Assembly (NCBI GenBank): GCA_905221605.1
Contig: CAJNDS010000002.1
Span: 172,501-236,500, forward strand
Origin: Symbiodinium natans
Taxonomy: Eukaryota; Sar; Dinophyceae; Suessiales; Symbiodiniaceae
DNA length: 64,000 bases
Direction: 5' to 3'
The position numbers were made by a program, and so were the translations under genes. Shown piece by piece: positions 1 through 11,095 of the stretch. How positions within the stretch are numbered: position 1 is the first letter of the stretch; every line of letters begins with the position of its first letter. The notes under the pieces were generated by a model. The model saw only the letters and a program-made list of their open reading frames with translations, made no database searches and had not been told where the DNA came from.

Positions 1-1445
1 GGCAACCCCCCCGAAAGAGAACTTCATTAAACCTACTGGCTCTTGGTAGGTTTAGGGTTTAGGGTTTGGGGTTTAGGTTTCTGATCCAAGGCACGGCTCC
101 TCCTGTGGCGTGCAGCTTGGTGTACAAGCTAAACCCTAAACCCTAACCCTAAACCCTAAACCCTAAACCCTAAACCCTAAGGACCCCTCTCCTCTCCCCT
201 GGCAAATCATGTTTGTGATCCCTTGTGAATGGAATCTACTTAAAGGAAAGAAAGTATTTGCTCATTTATCACTAGGGTTTAGGGTTTAGGGCCTTTTGGG
301 GTTGCTATTATAAGGCGGCCCCCCCTTTTTTTAGGGCACCCGCAAAAGAAACCAAGAACTTCGAGAACTGACCACTTCAAGAACGGCCCAAGTACTAGTT
401 TTCCACGCTCACAGCAAGGGACGCCCAGCCCCTTGGAAGACATAACACCCGTTCCCACCCTAAACCCTAAACCCTAAACCCTAAACCCTAAACCCTGAGC
501 GCTACACCCTAAACCCTAAACCCTAAACCCAAAACCTAAACCCCAAAAGTGTAAAGTGCAGTCTTTCATCCACTAAGCAAGTCCTTCACCCATGACAGTG
601 CTCTGGGTAGGCGATTCGGTGCTAGGAAACCCTCCAGACAAGACGTTTAGGGTTGAGGGTTTAGGGTTAAGAGTTTAGGCGTTAGGTTTAGGGTTTAGAG
701 TAGGAATCAACGTTTAGGGTAGATTTCCTCATCTGAGGAAAGGGGCATTGGCGGGACAACCCTTGATGGATTATGTTCTTTGCAATGGCCCCGTTGTGGG
801 GTTCTGGTTTTGGCATTAGGGTCTAGGACCTGGAGGGTTGAGGGTTTAGGGCTTTGGGTTTATGACCTGGAGTGTTAAAGGTTTTGTTGACATTTCAAAT
901 CTCCGAACAGTTGCTCAGAGCTTATGAAGGGTTTAGGACCCAGGGTTTTAACCCAGTAAGAGAAAATACAGCACATCAAGAGGGCCTACTCAATTACAGT
1001 TCGGTGGGAATTAGGGTTTAGGGTGTAATTGGAGTTTAGGGTTTAGGGTTTCAAAGCCTTCAACCTCAACCCACCCAATCCCTTACCGGTTGCCTAAGTC
1101 CCTCCCCGGTAAGAACAGAGGCGGCTGTTGGGCAAAAACCCTACACACCCTAAACTCGAACCACCCCAAAACTCCCCCAGCCGTTCCACCCCCCCCCCCC
1201 CTCCCCCCAAAAAAACACACACACACAGCACACAACACCATAAACAAAAAAAAACTAAACCCCTAAACAGGTAAACCACCTCAACTCCTGAGCCATCTTC
1301 ACCCCGAAGCAAGTAAACGCCTAAAACCCCAAACCGCCCAAACCGTGAAAACCCTGCACACCTATATCCTGAACCCTGAACCCTGAAAGCCTGATTAAAC
1401 CCCTACACCCTAAACCACCTACACCCCTAAACCATCTTGTGCCCT
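1..1445. other. repeat-rich stretch without a recognisable gene
   Basis: Short CCCTAAA and TTTAGGG blocks in both orientations (for example 126-180, 460-540, 655-720, 1015-1050) alternate with AT-balanced unique DNA. An open frame at 1094-1312 on the minus strand crosses poly-C and CA runs and is low complexity. Part of a family H element (telltale AAAGTGTAAAGTG) sits at about 541-585. I see no supported exon here. Confidence 0.6.
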
Positions 1446-1458
1446 TACCCCAAGAAGC

Positions 1459-1570
1459 TAGACCCAAGAGTAGCCTAGGAATAAAAGAGCGCCTTTTTTG
1501 GTTTAGAGGGGATTATAACGGAACCTGGACCAAAAAACAAGGGAATACGGGCCTACTCTGGGTCCTGGTC
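1459..1570. mobile_element. family E inverted-repeat element, copy 1
   Basis: Ends TAGACCCAAGAGTA and TACTCTGGGTCCTGG are imperfect inverted repeats. The interior (AATAAAAG, TTTTTTGGTTTAGAGGGGAT, GGGAACC-like block) matches the copy at 23243-23352. A half copy of the right end recurs at about 1610-1632 and near 22473-22507. No open frame. Confidence 0.6.
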
Positions 1571-2115
1571 CTAAACCGTAAACCCTAAACCCTAAACCCT
1601 AAACCCAATAAGGGCCTACTCTGGGTCCTAGGAAGTGTTCCAAAGGAAGGTCCTGGCCAGCGGCCCAGTCCACGAACAGCGCAAATGCTGCCAGGGCGCG
1701 CCTTCCCAGTACTTAAACACCCGCGCCTATTTCTCCGATAACCAAGGGAAACATGTTAGACTTTAAGGAAGCCCGAAAAGATTAAACTTGAAGTGTTGGC
1801 TAAGTAAGTAGCAGGGGCCTATTGAAATAGAATGGGTATTGTTGGGCGTTTTACATTATACTTGTGAGCGGGTGGGCAGGCAGAATGTGTATTTAGGAGC
1901 AGTTTTGATGATGTTTTCAGAGGGCTCTGACGGGGGGCTCCTGTGCTAGACCCCAATCCGGTAACGTATAGGTGAGGCGTACTTCAGGATCACGCAAAAA
2001 AAACATTAGTAAGTAAGGGACTATAAATCCACCTCACTTGTCGTGGTAATTGTGGAGCTGGTGTTCTTCAGGGTCATGCTACGTGTTGGTCCAGAAATGC
2101 ACGGTCCCTTCATGG

Positions 2116-2244
2116 GTTTAGGGTTTAGGGTTTAGGGTTTAGGGGTTTAGGGGTTTAGGGTTTAGGAGTTTAGGGTTTAGGGTTTAGGGTTTAGGGTTTA
2201 GGGTTTAGGGTTTAGGGTTTAGGGTTTAGGGTTTAGGGTTTAGG
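2116..2244 (+). repeat. (TTTAGGG)n interstitial telomere-type array
   Basis: About 18 near-perfect heptamers with a few TTTAGGGG variants. It lies directly to the right of unique DNA and to the left of the exon-like island 2245-2297. Confidence 0.95.
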
Positions 2245-2297
2245 CAGACAAGGAGCTTGCCTTTTGTTGCGTCCACGCCCTCCGGAGCCCTCAGAGT
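2245..2297 (-). CDS. possible exon, unassigned
   Basis: Sense sequence follows TGAAG and is open in two frames; one reads LRAPEGVDATKGKLLVC. It runs into the CCCTAAA side of an array, as the other exons do. Frame and donor are undecided. Confidence 0.3.
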
Positions 2298-2325
2298 CTT
2301 CAGATCTCCGTCCCTTCATGTTAAG

Positions 2326-2405
2326 GGTTTAGGGTTTAGGGTTTAGGGTTTAGGGTTTAGGGTTTAGGGTTTAGGGTTTAGGGTTTAGGGTTTAGGGTTT
2401 AGGGT
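2326..2405 (+). repeat. (TTTAGGG)n array
   Basis: Eleven perfect heptamers, followed by TTCAGAG and TTCAGCG variants up to about 2440. Confidence 0.95.
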
Positions 2406-2543
2406 TCAGAGCTTAGGTTCAGCGTTTAGGGTTTAGGGTCCCTACTTTGGAGTAGACCCCGGAAAAAAGGATGTGTGTTTTTATGTATAAGTAGCGATGA
2501 TAGGAACCCAGCACCAAAAACATGTATTCAAGCATAGTCCTCC

Positions 2544-2648
2544 ACTTAGTTGATGAGTTCATAAGCCCCAAACAAATGTACACTTTCAGTTCTACAGGGG
2601 AGTCAAGTACCCCAAAAAGTGTAAAGTGTACGCACTCAACAACTAAGT
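2544..2648. mobile_element. family H inverted-repeat element, copy 2
   Basis: Ends ACTTAGTTG and CAACTAAGT are perfect 9-bp inverted repeats. The interior GAGTTCATAAGCCCC, ACTTTCAGTTCTA and AAAGTGTAAAGTGTAC blocks match the element that forms the intron at 17526-17656. On the minus strand the sequence just after it (about 2480-2543) is open and could be an exon, but this is unproven. Confidence 0.7.
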
Positions 2649-2847
2649 CCAAAACCCTAAACCCTAAACCCTAGACCCTAAACCCTAAATAAACCCTAAA
2701 CCCTTAAGGCTTAGGAGAGGCAATGAGCATCATGGCGCCTTAAAGTTAAATCGGGTTTAGGGTTTAGGGTTTAGGGCTTAGGGCTGAGGGTTTAAAACCC
2801 AAAACCCTCTAAACCCAAAAACTCAAAGGGCTAAGGGTTTCAGGGTC

Positions 2848-2893
2848 GTTCAGGGCTTCGCGGCACCATCTGGGCATGCGGTCAACCACCCTC
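2848..2893 (-). CDS. exon, unassigned
   Basis: After a GGGCTAG acceptor the sense strand reads RVVDRMPRWCREALN and is followed by GACCCT, a GA-type donor. Amino-acid composition is protein-like. No family recognised. Confidence 0.5.
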
Positions 2894-3020
2894 CTAGCCC
2901 TGAAACCTGAACCCTAAACCTAGCCCTGAGCCACGGCCTCAGATTCCGGCTACCCACAACCCTCCTAAAACAAAGCTGGGCTGCTTTTGAGGGTAAAACT
3001 GAAGAACAGGATCTATCCAT

Positions 3021-3026
3021 TGCTGA

Positions 3027-3057
<31 letters not shown>

Positions 3058-3066
3058 CTGTATATG

Positions 3067-3121
<55 letters not shown>

Positions 3122-3122
3122 G

Positions 3123-3167
<45 letters not shown>

Positions 3168-3290
3168 GCATGTATATGTATACGTATACGAATACGTATA
3201 CGTATATGTATACGTATATGTATATGTATATATACATACATATATATATATGACGTTCTATGTATGTTTGTGTATATATATATATACACA
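3021..3290. repeat. (TA)n / (TATATG)n microsatellite
   Basis: About 270 bp of TA dinucleotides and TATATG hexamers, with TATACG variants near 3180-3210. All open frames here on either strand (Tyr/Met/Val, Ile/His repeats) are artefacts of the repeat. Confidence 0.97.
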
Positions 3291-3436
3291 TACTTTACTC
3301 GATATCCATATGATGGTGACCTAAACTATAGGTCCCTCAAACACAACCCATTCCTAAACCAAAAACCCAAAACTCTAAACCCAAAACCCCAAACCCTAAA
3401 CCCCAAACGCTAAACCCGAAACCCTAAACCCTAAAC

Positions 3437-3519
3437 CAGAGAGACCCCAGGCCCGCGAACGGGTGCCTCATGGGGAAGGCCATGGTGGTCCTCTCCCGGC
3501 TCCCTTCGGACCCCAAATG
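3437..3519 (-). CDS. exon, unassigned
   Basis: After a CGCGAG acceptor the frame reads SERTTMAFPMRHPFAGLG-like sequence (core RTTMAFPMRHPFAGL) for 27 codons. It can leave through GTTTAG, the first bases of a TTTAGGG repeat in sense orientation. Family unknown. Confidence 0.5.
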
Positions 3520-3881
3520 CTCGCGGCGATCAAGGTTTAGGGTTTAGGGTTTTAGGGTTTGGAGTTTGGGGTTTAGGGTTTAGGGTTTTTGGTAGCCCAT
3601 TAGCCATGTTATAGGAAGGTGCGCTTTGTTGTGTTGGTTACAGCTGCGCTTCAGCGGCAAAGTTCAGCAGTTTAGGGCTTTTGAAGGTCTATAGGGATTC
3701 AGGAATTTCGGGGGATGAAGGTTTAGTGTTTATGGTTTTAGGGATCGGCGGGTTACCGATTCGGACGCAGGGATTCGGATGTAGAGGTTTTAGGGACCGA
3801 GGCATGGGGCTTGCATGATCCAACGTAGGGCTTAGGGGCTTAGGGCTTAAGATTTGAGAGTTAGGATTCGGAGCGGTTGGT

Positions 3882-3911
3882 CGGTGTCTTCAGCAGGAAG
3901 CCCTCTCGTTT
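3882..3911 (-). CDS. possible exon, unassigned
   Basis: After GACGTAG the sense strand reads KREGFLLKTP and meets a GACCAA (GA-type) donor. Short, so support is limited. Confidence 0.4.
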
Positions 3912-3975
3912 CTACGTCGTTTCAACACCGTCCCGGAGGCAAACCCTGAGAAAAAACTCGTACGCGAGGTGATCA

Positions 3976-4151
3976 TAAGTGTCCATGTACCTCATTATCA
4001 TATACTGGGGCGCTATTACAGGAGGTACTTTAAGGCCCAAGTATTCCTTATTTAGGTACCCTAAGGGTCCATGTACCTAAATAAGGAATACTTGGGCCTT
4101 AAAGTATTTCCTATCTAGGCCTATATAACAATGAGGTGCATGGATCCTTAG
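3976..4151. mobile_element. family C element, two copies head to tail
   Basis: Two adjacent elements share the end GTCCATGTACCT and the interior TACTTGGGCCTTAAAGTA. The second runs from TAAGGGTCCATGTACCT to AGGTGCATGGATCCTTA. Related copies lie at 11356-11455, 53473-53586 and 58383-58463. No coding capacity. Confidence 0.7.
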
Positions 4152-4192
4152 GGTGATCCAAGGTATGACAATGACAGCCGTTCATCCCCTAC

Positions 4193-4305
4193 ACTAGGCT
4201 GCCCAGTAACCTAGGCTCAAGAAGGGTGCCCTTTGTTGCTAAGGGGTTTATAAGGGAACCTAAACCCCTCAAAAAGGGAATAAGGGTACTACTGGGCATC
4301 CTAGT
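4193..4305. mobile_element. family A inverted-repeat element, copy 1
   Basis: Begins ACTAGGCTGCCCAGTA and ends TACTGGGCATCCTAGT, 16-bp terminal inverted repeats with one mismatch. The interior holds AAGGGTGCCCTTT and AAAAAGGGAATAAGGG. It is 113 bp, flanked by AC. The other copies are 105-116 bp. Confidence 0.9.
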
Positions 4306-5100
4306 ACACAAGGCATGCAGAGGGATTTTAAAGGCCTTAGGTTTCGAGCTTGAGGGCTGAGGTTTTGGAGAAGTAAAAGCAAGGCTTTTTGGTGCTTTTG
4401 TACCCGAGAAGACACTCCCCCCCCCCCCCCCCCCCCACATATACTATTGGAGTCAAAATAAGTACGAATAGTGTTACCTTCGAGCCCCTCTGTAAGTATA
4501 CTGTAATGACACCCAGACCCTTTCCTGACTATTAAGGCCCCTATACTACACCCACTTCCCTGAAAAATGGGTCCCTTTATAACTATACCCCTAAACCCTA
4601 AACCCTAAACCACAAACCCCAAACCCTATCAAAATGAAGGCCCTTCTACTGAACCCACCAATCTTTGTTCTTTAGAAGGGAACCAAGCCACACAGAAGCC
4701 GCAAAACCCTTAATAAGGGTTTAGGGCTTAGGGCTTAGGGTTTAGGGTTTAGGGTTTAGGGTTTAGGGGAAGAACCTCCCTAATTGAAGCTTACAAAACA
4801 CCTAAATTAATGCATCAAACCTTATCAAGCCTGCCTGACAAGCTCCGTTGACTCGAGGGTTGCGACGTCGTTTTGTGGTGGTCTCTCCGCGCGGCTGGCA
4901 ACCAGCAACTCCAAAACATTCCGGGGACGACCTAAACGCACCGCCGAGGCTCAAGTGCTCAACGCGGGGCGCTCCGCGAATCATGGAAGGCTCATGTTCC
5001 CGTCGTATTTTATCGTAGCGGTAGCGGTAGAATAATTCACGGCATATACACCCCATAAACCCTAAACCCTAAACCCTAAACCCCAAACCCTACACAATGT

Positions 5101-5133
5101 GTCTCCACGGCTGCGCGACGGAGCGCTCCAGCT
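5101..5133 (-). CDS. possible exon, unassigned
   Basis: After TCGGGCTCAG the sense strand reads LERSVAQPWRH. The unique island is small and the donor is unclear. Confidence 0.33.
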
Positions 5134-5727
5134 CTGAGCCCGAAAACCTCGAGGCATAACTGATCTCAAGGGTCCCGGCACCCATATATGCAGGAGGGCT
5201 TTGGGGGTTAGGGGTTTAGGGTTTAGGGCTAGGGGTTTAGGGTTTAGGGTTTAGGGTTTGGGGCTTGGGGTTTAGGGCTAGCGGTGTAGGGAGGGTTTGG
5301 GGTTTGGGGATTAGGGTTTGGGGTTTAGGGTTGCGTGGTCCCCTGCTCAGGGCTCTACAAGGTGTTTTCTTGCAAACAAGGTACCCTAAACCCTAAACCC
5401 TAAACCCTAAACCCTAAACCTTAAGCCCTAAGCCCTAAACCCTAAACCCTAAACCCTACTACCCAATTGGGGGCTCAGGGTTCGTTTTGTCTCATGACGG
5501 ACCCCAACGGGGCGTCTCCTGCAGATTCGCGCGCCCGGATCCTTGAGCTACGCACCGCCTGCCTTCCTTTCGGGTTTAGGGTTTAGGGTTTAGGGTTTCG
5601 GGTTTAGGAGTCTGGTGAAGGCTCCGGGTTCAGGGTTTTGAAGCTGACTTCAGAGGGTTTTAGGCTTCTGCAGCTCGTGCTTGATGGATTTGGGGTTTTT
5701 TTGAAGGGAGGGGGGGGGAGTGGTTTC

Positions 5728-5787
5728 TCATGCTGCCTTTCTTTTGCCATAAGACAATCTGTCTTTCATGATCCGTTGCTCTTTTTT
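5728..5787 (-). CDS. possible terminal exon ending in TGA
   Basis: The acceptor TTTATTTTTGCTCAG is the best pyrimidine-rich acceptor in this part. The frame reads KKEQRIMKDRLSYGKRKAA and then stops at 5728-5730. It could be the last exon of the gene whose third domain copy ends at 6418, but the direct phase join from that exon (phase 2) gives a different, quickly stopped frame. An exon may be missing between them. Confidence 0.5.
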   Translation of the reverse strand, partial: KKEQRIMKDRLSYGKRKAA

Positions 5788-6417
5788 CTGAGCAAAAATA
5801 AAGCATAACTTCTGAGAGAAGTACAGTTGCGTGCTTCAGGGTGTAGGGCTAAGGGCTGTTGAAGCTCCAAGCGACGGGAGCGTGCCTCATGCCCACCGCG
5901 AGAACAGGCTGTTGCTGTCATTGTGCTACGGCCGCATTCGCAGATGCCAGCGAGCAAGGAGTGCTAGCCAAGTTTGCAACTCTGCTCTCCATGGGTTTAG
6001 GGTTTAGGGTTTAGGGTTCAGGGTTTAGGGTTTAGGGTTTAGGGTTGAGGGCTGCTAGTTCTTCATAGGGCCTTAAAGGGTTGTAGTAGAGTGGGATAAC
6101 AGGGAACACATGCACCAAAAACAGACCGACAAATATCATCAGAAGGAAGTGCTCCCTAAATCCTAAACTAGGATTGCCCTTAAACCCTAAATGTTGCACA
6201 AACGGATCGAGGGCGCGGACTTAGGGCTTTGAGGGTCGAGTTTATAAGGCTTGGGGCGTCAGAAGGAAGTGCTCCAGAGCCTTCATCTCGAATAGGGTTT
6301 AGGGTTTAGGGTTTAAGGTTTAAGGTTTAGGGTTTTGGGTTTAGGGTTTAGGGTCTTGAAGTTTAGGGGTCCTTGCTTCCGCTACCTCTATGGTAGGCAC
6401 CCTTTGCTCAGGACTGC

Positions 6418-6449
6418 CCCATGATGCGCTTCACGCGGGCAATGAGCAC
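6418..6449 (-). CDS. domain copy 3, exon d
   Basis: Follows AAACCCTGAG and reads VLIARVKRIMG, leaving by a GC donor (GCAGTC). It joins in phase 0 to exon c at 6890-6937 and completes the domain: a short basic helix after the NPS motif. The equivalent segment in copy 1 is IIVLMNRIKE. Confidence 0.7.
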
Positions 6450-6889
6450 CTCAGGGTTTAGGGTTTAGGGTTTAGGGTTTAGGGTTTAGGGTGGCTGCAG
6501 GCGCCCCGGGTCGCCAGACGGCCCAAACAAAACATGATTTGGAAACTCGCTCAACTTCCAGAACCGAGAAGCTTCCCTAAGCCCTAAACACTAAACCCAA
6601 AACCCAAAACCCAAAACCCAAAACCCTAAACCCTAAACCCTAAACCCTAAACAACAGCTGAAGAAAACAACTCCTCCTTCACGGCTTGGGAGGACTTGAC
6701 GCATGTCGCCGAGTTGCGAGGGAGGCCCCGCTTGCATGGTTTGCTCCGTTCTGCAAGAAAACGCCCCGAGTCCAAACCGTAACCCCTACCCCTAAACCCT
6801 GAGATGCTGAACCCTGAACCCTACACTTAAGCCCTAAACCCTAAACCCTGGAACCCTAAACCCTAAACCCTCTACCCTGAAAGCTGTGC

Positions 6890-6937
6890 CTCGGAGGGGT
6901 TGGGCCCCTGGAGCGGCCCTTCCGCCATGACCCGCGC
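6890..6937 (-). CDS. domain copy 3, exon c
   Basis: Sixteen codons reading ARVMAEGPLQGPNPSE, entered after GTCCTCCAG and left through GAG|GCACAG (GC donor). It joins in phase 0 to exon b, so that PELQ is followed by ARVMAEGPLQ, matching the order seen in copies 1 and 2. The CCCTAAA repeats lie immediately on its donor side and TTTAGGG on its acceptor side (plus-strand view). Confidence 0.75.
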
Positions 6938-7488
6938 CTGGAGGACGGAGGCTCGGAGGCAGATGCTAGGGTTGAGGGTTTAGGGTTGAGGGTTGAGGGT
7001 TTTGGGTTTCGGGTTTAAGGGTTTGGGGGTCTGGGGTTTGGGGTTTAGGGTGTAGGGCTTAGAAGTTTGGGGTTTAGGGTTAAGGAGTCTGGGGTTTAGG
7101 GCTTGGGGTTTCAGAGTTTGGGGTTTAGGGTTTGGGGATAAGAGTTTAGGGTTTAGGAGTTTGGGGTTAAGGGTTCGGAAGCTCAAATACCTTAACAGGA
7201 AACATAACAGTATAGGGTATATGACGCCCTGAATGAACCCGAAAAGGCTTTGTGGCTCATATATGTAATAGGAAGTGTAGCAATGCACCCCAAACAGGTT
7301 TACGGGTCGTACACCTTGATAGGAACTACAGTAGTCTAGGCTACATGACCCCCCCAATGTTAAGGTTCATCTGGTCTCCAAGGTTCGACCCCCTTGAGCC
7401 CAATGAGGGGAGCATGTAGACATTGCAGGGCTCACAAGTAGGGGCTCCCAAGCTATCGAACCCAATGGTCAACCAGTCCCATTCGACA

Positions 7489-7604
7489 ACTAGGCTGCCC
7501 AGTAACCTAGGCTTAAAAATGGGTGCCCTTTTTTGCTTAAAGGGGTTTATAAGGGAACCTAAACCCCCCAAAAAGGGACTAAGGGCACTACTGGGCATCC
7601 TAGA
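7489..7604. mobile_element. family A element, copy 2
   Basis: Same ends and interior as copy 1 (ACTAGGCTGCCCAGTA start, CTGGGCATCCTAG end) with a few substitutions. The open frame at 7423-7845 reads straight through it and is not a gene. Confidence 0.88.
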
Positions 7605-8657
7605 GAACTTAAACCCTACTGTAGGAGAGATTTGTCCTCCAAGATCCGGAACTTGGTGGCACATCGGCATCAATCACTCAGCGGTGAATCAGAGCTGTGG
7701 AGCTGGTAGCCGTATTTACTGTTGCGGTGACAAGCCCGTACATCGAATTTTTCACGTTGGTTTCGTCGCCCATTTGTTTCCAACGGTAGTAATTCAAGGT
7801 GTTGACCAGCAGAATCTGCGCGGCTTTCTGAAAAGCTCCCGATGAGCTGCACGTCTGTCGTAGGCATTGCCGCCAATCGGTTAGAAGGGCACAAAGTGGG
7901 TTGTATGTGAATTTTTTGGGTTTAGAAAGTGAGAAAGTGAGGCTTTAGGGCTTAGTGGCGTCTTGTGGTTCAGGGGCTCAGGGGTGCCCTTATAAACCCG
8001 AGACCCGAAGGAGCGCGGGGGGGGGGGGGGGGGGATGGTGGATGAGGTCGGAACTCGCTCTGGACTTCGAAAAACAGGTTTTGGCCTTCTACCCCAAACC
8101 CTAAACCCTAAACCCTACACCCTAAACCTCATGGTACATGTGCACTACTGGCCCCTGCGGATGGGAGAATCTTGTGCATGGTCATTCTCGAGGCCTGTTT
8201 GAATAAGAAAGGGCATCTTGGGGGCGGATAGGGTTTAGGGTTTATTCGGGGTTATGGGGTTTATAGGGTCTATAGGTTTTAATTGTAGGGCTTATGGGGT
8301 TTGTAGGGTTTCAAGGGCTTATAGGGTTTTTTGGGCCTAGTATCATAAACGTATACGGATGCGGGGAAGGTATGGGTTGATTTGCTCACGTAGTTTAATC
8401 CGTAAGAAGTGTAACTAACCCTCAACCCCCGTCAACCGCGATGCCCTTAAAGCTCTGAACCCACCCCCTTAACCTCAACCCTAAACCCTAACCAACTATG
8501 AAGCCCTTAAAGCCCCAAAAACCCAAAAGCCATATACACAAGCCACCTTACAGCCGCAAACGCCCCCAAATGCTAAACCCGGAAGCTCTTAGCTTTCAAC
8601 CCTTCGCCCCTAAAACATCAGAGGCCGAAACCCTCAACACTACGCCCTTACGCCCTA

Positions 8658-8794
8658 CTTGGAGGTTCATGGTACTTATTAAAACATCTAACTGTACATA
8701 TAATCCACTTATAAGCCCTTTAAGTGCCCCAATATGGTTACGAAATTCAGTTATAAATACAGATATTGTCAGGTTGTACCATGAACCTCCAAGT
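8658..8794. mobile_element. family B inverted-repeat element, copy 1
   Basis: Starts ACTTGGAGGTTCATGGTACT and ends with its complement TACCATGAACCTCCAAGT. The interior contains AACTGTAC and ACAGTTATAA-like pieces. Further copies are at 10134-10280, 19669-19783 and 43631-43833, with a left end at 53071. Confidence 0.85.
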
Positions 8795-9027
8795 AAACAC
8801 CTGAAGTCCGAAACCCTAAACAACCTAAAGCCTTCGCAGCCCTAACACTAAACCCTAAATGCCAAAACCCAACACCTTCAACCCAGTAACCCTAAACCCT
8901 AACACCCTAAACCCTGAAACCTTACAACCCAGAACCCTCAAAAAAACCCTAAACCCTAAACCCCTAAACCCCCAAACCCCCAAACCCCCAAAACCCCAAA
9001 AAGCATCACCGTGGAGGAAGTCGCGGC

Positions 9028-9057
9028 CTGGAGCTCGGGCGTGGCATCCCGGAGGAC
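9028..9057 (-). CDS. domain copy 3, exon b
   Basis: Ten codons, VLRDATPELQ, entered after GCTTGCGAG and left through CAG|GCCGCG (GC donor). Phase 0 on both sides, fitting exon a (9594-9653) and exon c (6890-6937). Confidence 0.75.
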
Positions 9058-9593
9058 CTCGCAAGCTGGGAGCAGCCGATTAGTCTTCAACCCAGATCCA
9101 CAAACCCCAAACATCCCCAAACCCTAAATATTCTAGCCCTAAACCCTAAACCCTAAACCCTAAACCCTAACCCCTAAGCCCTAAGCCCTAAGCCCTAAAC
9201 CCTAAACATCCCTAGCCCTAAACCCGAAACCCTAAACCACCCCTGAGCTCCAAATCCTAACCCCTAGACCCTAAACCCTGAAACCCTAGAACCCTAAAAC
9301 CAAAAACCCTAAAACCCTCAACAACCCTAAAGCCCTTCAATCCTGAAACCCTAAAAACCTAAAACCCTAAAACTCAACCAAAAACACCAAAACACCACAC
9401 CCCAAACCCTAAACCCTAAAAACCCCAACCTAAATGCCCAAAACGATCAGGTAAAGGGTCCCTTCTTCTGGTCCCTCCTTATACCCCCTTCACAAACCTC
9501 AAACATCCACACCCTAAACCCTAAACCCTGAACCCTAAACCCTAAACCCTAAACCCTAAACCCTAAACCCTAAACCCCCTTAAGCCCTTCGGC

Positions 9594-9653
9594 CTTCTCG
9601 ACATCAGCGCCCACCCCGTTGGTCCGGCAAAACTCGCCGAGCTGGTCCTTGCC
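9594..9653 (-). CDS. domain copy 3, exon a
   Basis: Twenty codons ending FCRTNGVGADVEK. Entered after AACTCAG and left through AAG|GCCGAA (GC donor). The pattern F-x3-N-x-[VL] starts the domain. After splicing, Leu-Arg lies 14 residues past the Phe, as in copy 1. I recall similar repeats in dinoflagellate proteins but know no named domain for it. Confidence 0.75.
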
Positions 9654-9657
9654 CTGA

Positions 9658-9793
9658 GTTTAGGGTTTAGGGTTTAGGGTTTAGGGCTAGTTAGGGTTTA
9701 GGGTTTAGGGTTTAGGGTTTAGGGTTTAGGGTTTAGGGTTTAGGGTTTAGGGTTTAGGGTTTGGGTTTAGGGTTTAGGGTTTAGGGTTTAGGC
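9658..9793 (+). repeat. (TTTAGGG)n array
   Basis: About 18 heptamers, interrupted once by CTAG and once by a TTTGGG unit. It begins five bases beyond the acceptor of the exon at 9594-9653, so in sense direction the intron ends in CCCTAAA repeats. Confidence 0.95.
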
Positions 9794-9880
9794 CTTTTCG
9801 GGGTTCAGGGTTCAGGGGTCTACCAGCCAGCTCGGCCCTCCCGACCCTCTTTAAACAGAATCCTGAATGTGATCCTCTTC

Positions 9881-9985
9881 CTGGCCCACAACCCAAGGAA
9901 GTAAAAGTTGAAACTTTCAGAATAAACTACCTTACAAGAAGCCCCAAAGTTGAAAAGTTGGGCTTTTAGCCAGTAAGCTTAAGCC
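9881..9985. mobile_element. family L element, copy 1 (left end worn)
   Basis: Shares AAAAGTTGAAACTTTCAG, AAACTACCTTA, AGAAGCCC and TTGAAAAGTTGGG with the better preserved copy at 36500-36663, and ends GCCAGTAAGCTTAAGC. No open frame. Confidence 0.7.
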
Positions 9986-10133
9986 CTAAACCCGGAACCC
10001 TACCGAGGGAAAGTCTACCCTAAACCCGCTTAATCCCAATTTGTGGAAATACAAAATGTCCCAAGGGGCCTACCCCGATTAGCGGAGCGGCCCAAACCCG
10101 TAAATACTCCCGCAACCCTGCATTCCCTGCCTT

Positions 10134-10280
10134 TCCTGGAGGTTCATGGTACTTTATAACCAATTGTAACTGTACGCCTTTCACCCACTAATTATGAGCC
10201 CCTTAAGTGCTCTATTATGGCTAGAATTGGGTTAGAAGTACAGTCTTTATGGGGTTACTGAGTACCAGGTACCTCCAAGT
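10134..10280. mobile_element. family B element, copy 2
   Basis: Left end CTGGAGGTTCATGGTACTT and right end GTACCAGGTACCTCCAAGT. The interior has AACTGTAC and GAAGTACAG. Confidence 0.78.
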
Positions 10281-10811
10281 ACTCCCCTTTAGGCATCAAG
10301 CTCTCCAGGTGAACTCACCTCCCCTCCCGGACACCAGAAAGCACTGGGGTTCAGGGTTTAGAGTTGAGGATTTCTTTACGGTTTAGGGTTTCTGACTTTG
10401 CTGCGAAACCCTAGCCCTCTACAAGGAACTTCATTCGAGCCTTGAGGTGGATCAAAGACCCCGAACCCGTCTAAGAATGATATAGACCCTAATTCCCTTC
10501 TCAGAATTTGTACATTGCACCCCCAATACGCGATTCAAGTCTAAACACGCAAACACAAACTCAACTGAGGAAAAGCCACGCAATAAACCCTAAACCCTTT
10601 TCGTTGACTGTAAACACTAAACCCTAAACCCCGAACCCTGAACCCTCAACCCTAAACCTTAAACCCTAAACATTGACCGCTAAACCCGAAAACCTAAACC
10701 CTACACCCGAAACCCTTAACCCGAAACCCTAAACCCGAAACTCGAAACCCTAAACCCGAAACTCGAAACCCTAAATCCGAAACCCGAAACCCTAAACCCT
10801 AAACCCTAAAC

Positions 10812-10851
10812 CCTCTGCGGGTCCCCCGCGCCCTGGGCGGCTTGCGCTTGC
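10812..10851 (-). CDS. possible Gln/Ala-rich exon
   Basis: Follows CGTGCCGAG. One frame reads QAQAAQGAGDPQ, in keeping with the Gln-rich exons at 11.5-17.5 kb. Phase does not settle the frame. It can end at GTTTAG, the start of a sense TTTAGGG array. Confidence 0.4.
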
Positions 10852-10982
10852 CTCGGCACGGCGGGGGTAGCATCGGGGGCTCTTCAGCCAGTTTCGGGGG
10901 ATCTACTGAGCAGTTTAGGGTTTAGGGGTTTAGGGGTTTCGGGGTTTAGGGGTTTAGGGTTTAGTAGGTTTAGGGTTTAGGG

Positions 10983-11095
10983 TTTAGGAAGTTAAGGGTT
11001 TAGGGTTTAGGGTTTAGGGTTTAGGGTTTAGGGTTTAGGGTTTAGGGTTTAGGGTTTAGGGTTTAGGGTTTAGGGTTTAGGGTTTAGGGTTTAGC
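10983..11095 (+). repeat. (TTTAGGG)n array
   Basis: About 15 perfect heptamers, preceded by a looser stretch of TTTAGGGG and TTTCGGGG units from 10913. Confidence 0.95.

Noticed and set aside
1640-1705. Exon at 1.65 kb reading ALAAFALFVDWAAGQD
   Set aside because: All three minus-strand frames are open and no boundary is preferred, so I could not support one reading.
2939-3413. Open frames of Tyr/Met/Val and Ile/His residues on both strands
   Set aside because: They are translations of the TATATG microsatellite.
7423-7845. A 140-codon plus-strand gene
   Set aside because: The frame runs through a family A element and continues into unrelated DNA; no domain and opposite to the dominant coding strand.
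9658-11095. CRISPR array
   Set aside because: Repeats are contiguous heptamers without unique spacers, and the genome is eukaryotic.
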